From IMG/VR virus record IMGVR_UViG_3300018080_000237, positions 1 to 51,112 of that record: DNA of 51,112 nucleotides; one strand, given 5' to 3'. Positions 50,028-51,112 of the stretch are shown here, one piece after another (positions within the stretch are counted from its first letter, which is position 1; every line of letters starts with the position of its first letter). This DNA comes from a virus. A model generated the notes under the pieces. The model was given only the letters and a program-made list of their open reading frames with translations, ran no database searches and had not been told where the DNA came from. Made by a program: the position numbers and the translations under genes.

Positions 50028-50339
50028 TTATAATCCTATATAAATAACATTGCTTGCTTGTTCATCAGAAATAGCTTTATAAATATCAGACATATAAATA
50101 ACTCTTGTATTATTATTCTTTATTCTAAACTGATATGTACCATAAGTATCGGCTGACCAAACAGCAGAATAAATTCCACGAGAAGCATCTTCTAAAGAAG
50201 TTGTAATAGTAATTCCTGTATATAAATCCCCATCAAGATACATAGCCACATCAAATGTAGCTGGCACCACTGGATTGTTATCTGTATCAACTGATACAAA
50301 ATTTTCATATACTGTTATTCCTGTCGTTATTTTAAACAT
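50028..50339 (-). CDS. Small beta-rich virion-type protein, 103 aa
   Basis: Predicted beta-sandwich character (FKITTGITVYENFVSVDTDN, TFDVAMYLDGDLYTGI, GIYSAVWSADTYGTYQFRIK), like small Ig-like or BppU-type phage domains. It is 2 bp upstream of the terminase start and 5 bp after the next gene, so it is in the same unit. A small head or neck decoration protein is a reasonable guess; no family is recognised. Confidence 0.72.
   Translation of the reverse strand: MFKITTGITVYENFVSVDTDNNPVVPATFDVAMYLDGDLYTGITITTSLEDASRGIYSAVWSADTYGTYQFRIKNNNTRVIYMSDIYKAISDEQASNVIYIGL
50039..50046 (-). promoter_or_regulatory. Putative TATTTATA promoter of terminase
   Basis: GTTATTTATATAGGATTAT on the coding strand, 13 nt before the terminase ATG. 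It lies within the last codons of the 103-aa gene, so it is an internal promoter in a packed gene cluster. AT-only codons there could also yield the motif by chance. Confidence 0.42.
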
Positions 50340-50344
50340 ATATT

Positions 50345-50617
50345 TTAAAGTATTTTTCTCTTTCTTTTTCCAATTATTAAAGGCTTATTTGGCTTTATTT
50401 TTGGAAACACTTTATTGTCAAATTCAAAATCAAAATTTTTTCTTATACTCATATTATAAGTATTGCCACTTGTATCGGATATATAAATTTGAGATGTCAG
50501 CGGGTCATAATTTATTTCATCAATTATAAAAGGGATATCGTTATCATCATATATAGTCATCCCTATAACTGTTTCTTTTAATAAAATTTCTATAAAATTT
50601 GTTTCTTGCTTAGCCAT
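50345..50617 (-). CDS. Hypothetical protein, 90 aa
   Basis: A small beta-rich protein (ETVIGMTIYDDNDIPFIIDE, SQIYISDTSGNTYNMSIRKN) ending in a basic tail KPLIIGKRKRKIL. It is packed between two small genes with 2-5 bp gaps. Not recognised; co-expression with terminase suggests a head or neck accessory protein. Confidence 0.68.
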   Translation of the reverse strand: MAKQETNFIEILLKETVIGMTIYDDNDIPFIIDEINYDPLTSQIYISDTSGNTYNMSIRKNFDFEFDNKVFPKIKPNKPLIIGKRKRKIL

Positions 50618-50619
50618 AA

Positions 50620-51108
50620 TTATTCATATTTTGTGTATATTCCATTAACAATTATATCTTTGAGCGCATTAATAACCATACTCCAAGTTACACCGTCTGG
50701 CAATGTATATCCTTTTTCTTCTAATCCTTGCCCAATAAAACCATTGGTTGATTCAATAAAATCCATTATTCCGTCATTATTATCATCATAATTTTTTCCT
50801 ATTCTCCCTATTTGAATATAATAAGTAATTAATAATTCGACAGTATCAAATAAATCTTCTGCATCTAACCTGCTTAGATATTTTAATATTTCTCTTTTAG
50901 CATAATACCATCTTGTTGAACAAACATCAAGAAATTTTTTATGATGCTTGTGCCAACATTCTAATACAAAGTTTTGAGCAACTGCTTGCTCCATTCCTTT
51001 TGTCGTTATTAAATACATCACTTTATCAGTATCATTATCATATGCCACATATTCTATAAGAATATCTTTTTCTATATTTGTCCAAGCTGACCAAGGCTTA
51101 GTAGTCAT
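50620..51108 (-). CDS. Hypothetical protein with EF-hand-like calcium loop, 162 aa
   Basis: A helical protein (FLDVCSTRWYYAKREILKYL, DLFDTVELLITYYIQIG) followed by DDNNDGIMDFIE, which fits the 12-residue EF-hand loop (D1, N3, D5, G6, D9, E12). Such single loops also occur as dockerin-like or structural calcium sites. It is the first complete gene of this cluster in the window; the ATG is at 51106-51108, only four bases from the window edge, so an upstream start cannot be excluded. Position before terminase suggests a head-completion, neck or small-terminase role, which the sequence does not prove. Confidence 0.72.
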   Translation of the reverse strand: MTTKPWSAWTNIEKDILIEYVAYDNDTDKVMYLITTKGMEQAVAQNFVLECWHKHHKKFLDVCSTRWYYAKREILKYLSRLDAEDLFDTVELLITYYIQIGRIGKNYDDNNDGIMDFIESTNGFIGQGLEEKGYTLPDGVTWSMVINALKDIIVNGIYTKYE

Positions 51109-51112
51109 TATA

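Noticed and set aside
10-50046. Plus-strand T4-type late promoters (TATAAATA)
   Set aside because: Most copies read as TATAAATA on the plus strand but no plus-strand gene follows. Orientation relative to genes on both strands shows the working form is TATTTATA.
1-51112. tRNA genes, rRNA genes and riboswitches
   Set aside because: The intergenic gaps are short and almost pure A/T; no cloverleaf, GTTCGA-type T-loop or conserved riboswitch core was seen by eye.

Overview
The window is a strongly AT-rich stretch of a large tailed-phage genome, most likely a myovirus with a T4-like head and baseplate logic that infects a member of the Bacteroidetes. The phage assignment rests on a large terminase, a gp20-like portal, a tape measure protein, T4-baseplate-type proteins and a tail hub. 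The host inference rests on three things: a phage-encoded sigma factor that reads like Bacteroidetes RpoD, TTTG-N20-TAnnTTTG promoters, and the absence of clear Shine-Dalgarno sequences, with A-rich tracts before most start codons. A VirE-N/BT4734-like primase domain and a class II NrdJ agree with this. No tRNA, rRNA or CRISPR array was seen.

Nearly all genes lie on the minus strand, so the functional order runs from high to low coordinates. From 51.1 to 43 kb are small head/neck-region genes, terminase and portal. From 43.1 to 38 kb is a DNA polymerase III alpha gene broken into two reading frames by a split intein with an endonuclease gene between them. From 37.3 to 18.6 kb are tail and baseplate genes: two gp26-like paralogs, tape measure, a 22-residue-repeat tail protein, a LysM/gp53-like protein and the hub. 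From 18.6 to 7.8 kb is a replication and nucleotide operon: zinc-ribbon ssDNA-binding candidate, RecA, 5'-3' exonuclease, replisome-organiser-like protein, primase-helicase and NrdJ, closed by a terminator. From 7.8 to 6.8 kb are small hypothetical genes. From 6.7 to 1.56 kb is an operon with sigma factor, UvrD-like helicase and two DNA methyltransferases, ending at a bidirectional terminator. Only two genes are on the plus strand (90-1535 and 37422-38033).

Two promoter classes can be read. Replication and sigma operons are preceded by host-like TTTG-N20-TAnnTTTG. Many structural genes and solitary homing genes carry TATTTATA, usually 12-18 nt before the ATG and always in the same orientation relative to the gene on either strand. 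A plausible scheme is that the host polymerase reads the first class, and that the phage sigma factor (or another phage factor) redirects it to the second.

The most striking property is the load of homing elements. There is a LAGLIDADG intein in NrdJ, and a LAGLIDADG intein plus an HNH intein in the portal. The polymerase carries a split intein with a Vsr-like endonuclease gene lodged in the break. There is a free-standing NUMOD3/PD-(D/E)XK gene, and a free-standing five-repeat DUF723-like/Vsr-like gene translationally coupled to a tiny ribbon-helix-helix protein. Other points of note are a tail protein with about 29 tandem 22-residue repeats, a probable one-base frameshift that splits the hub gene, and a methyltransferase whose catalytic DPPF motif reads DILF.
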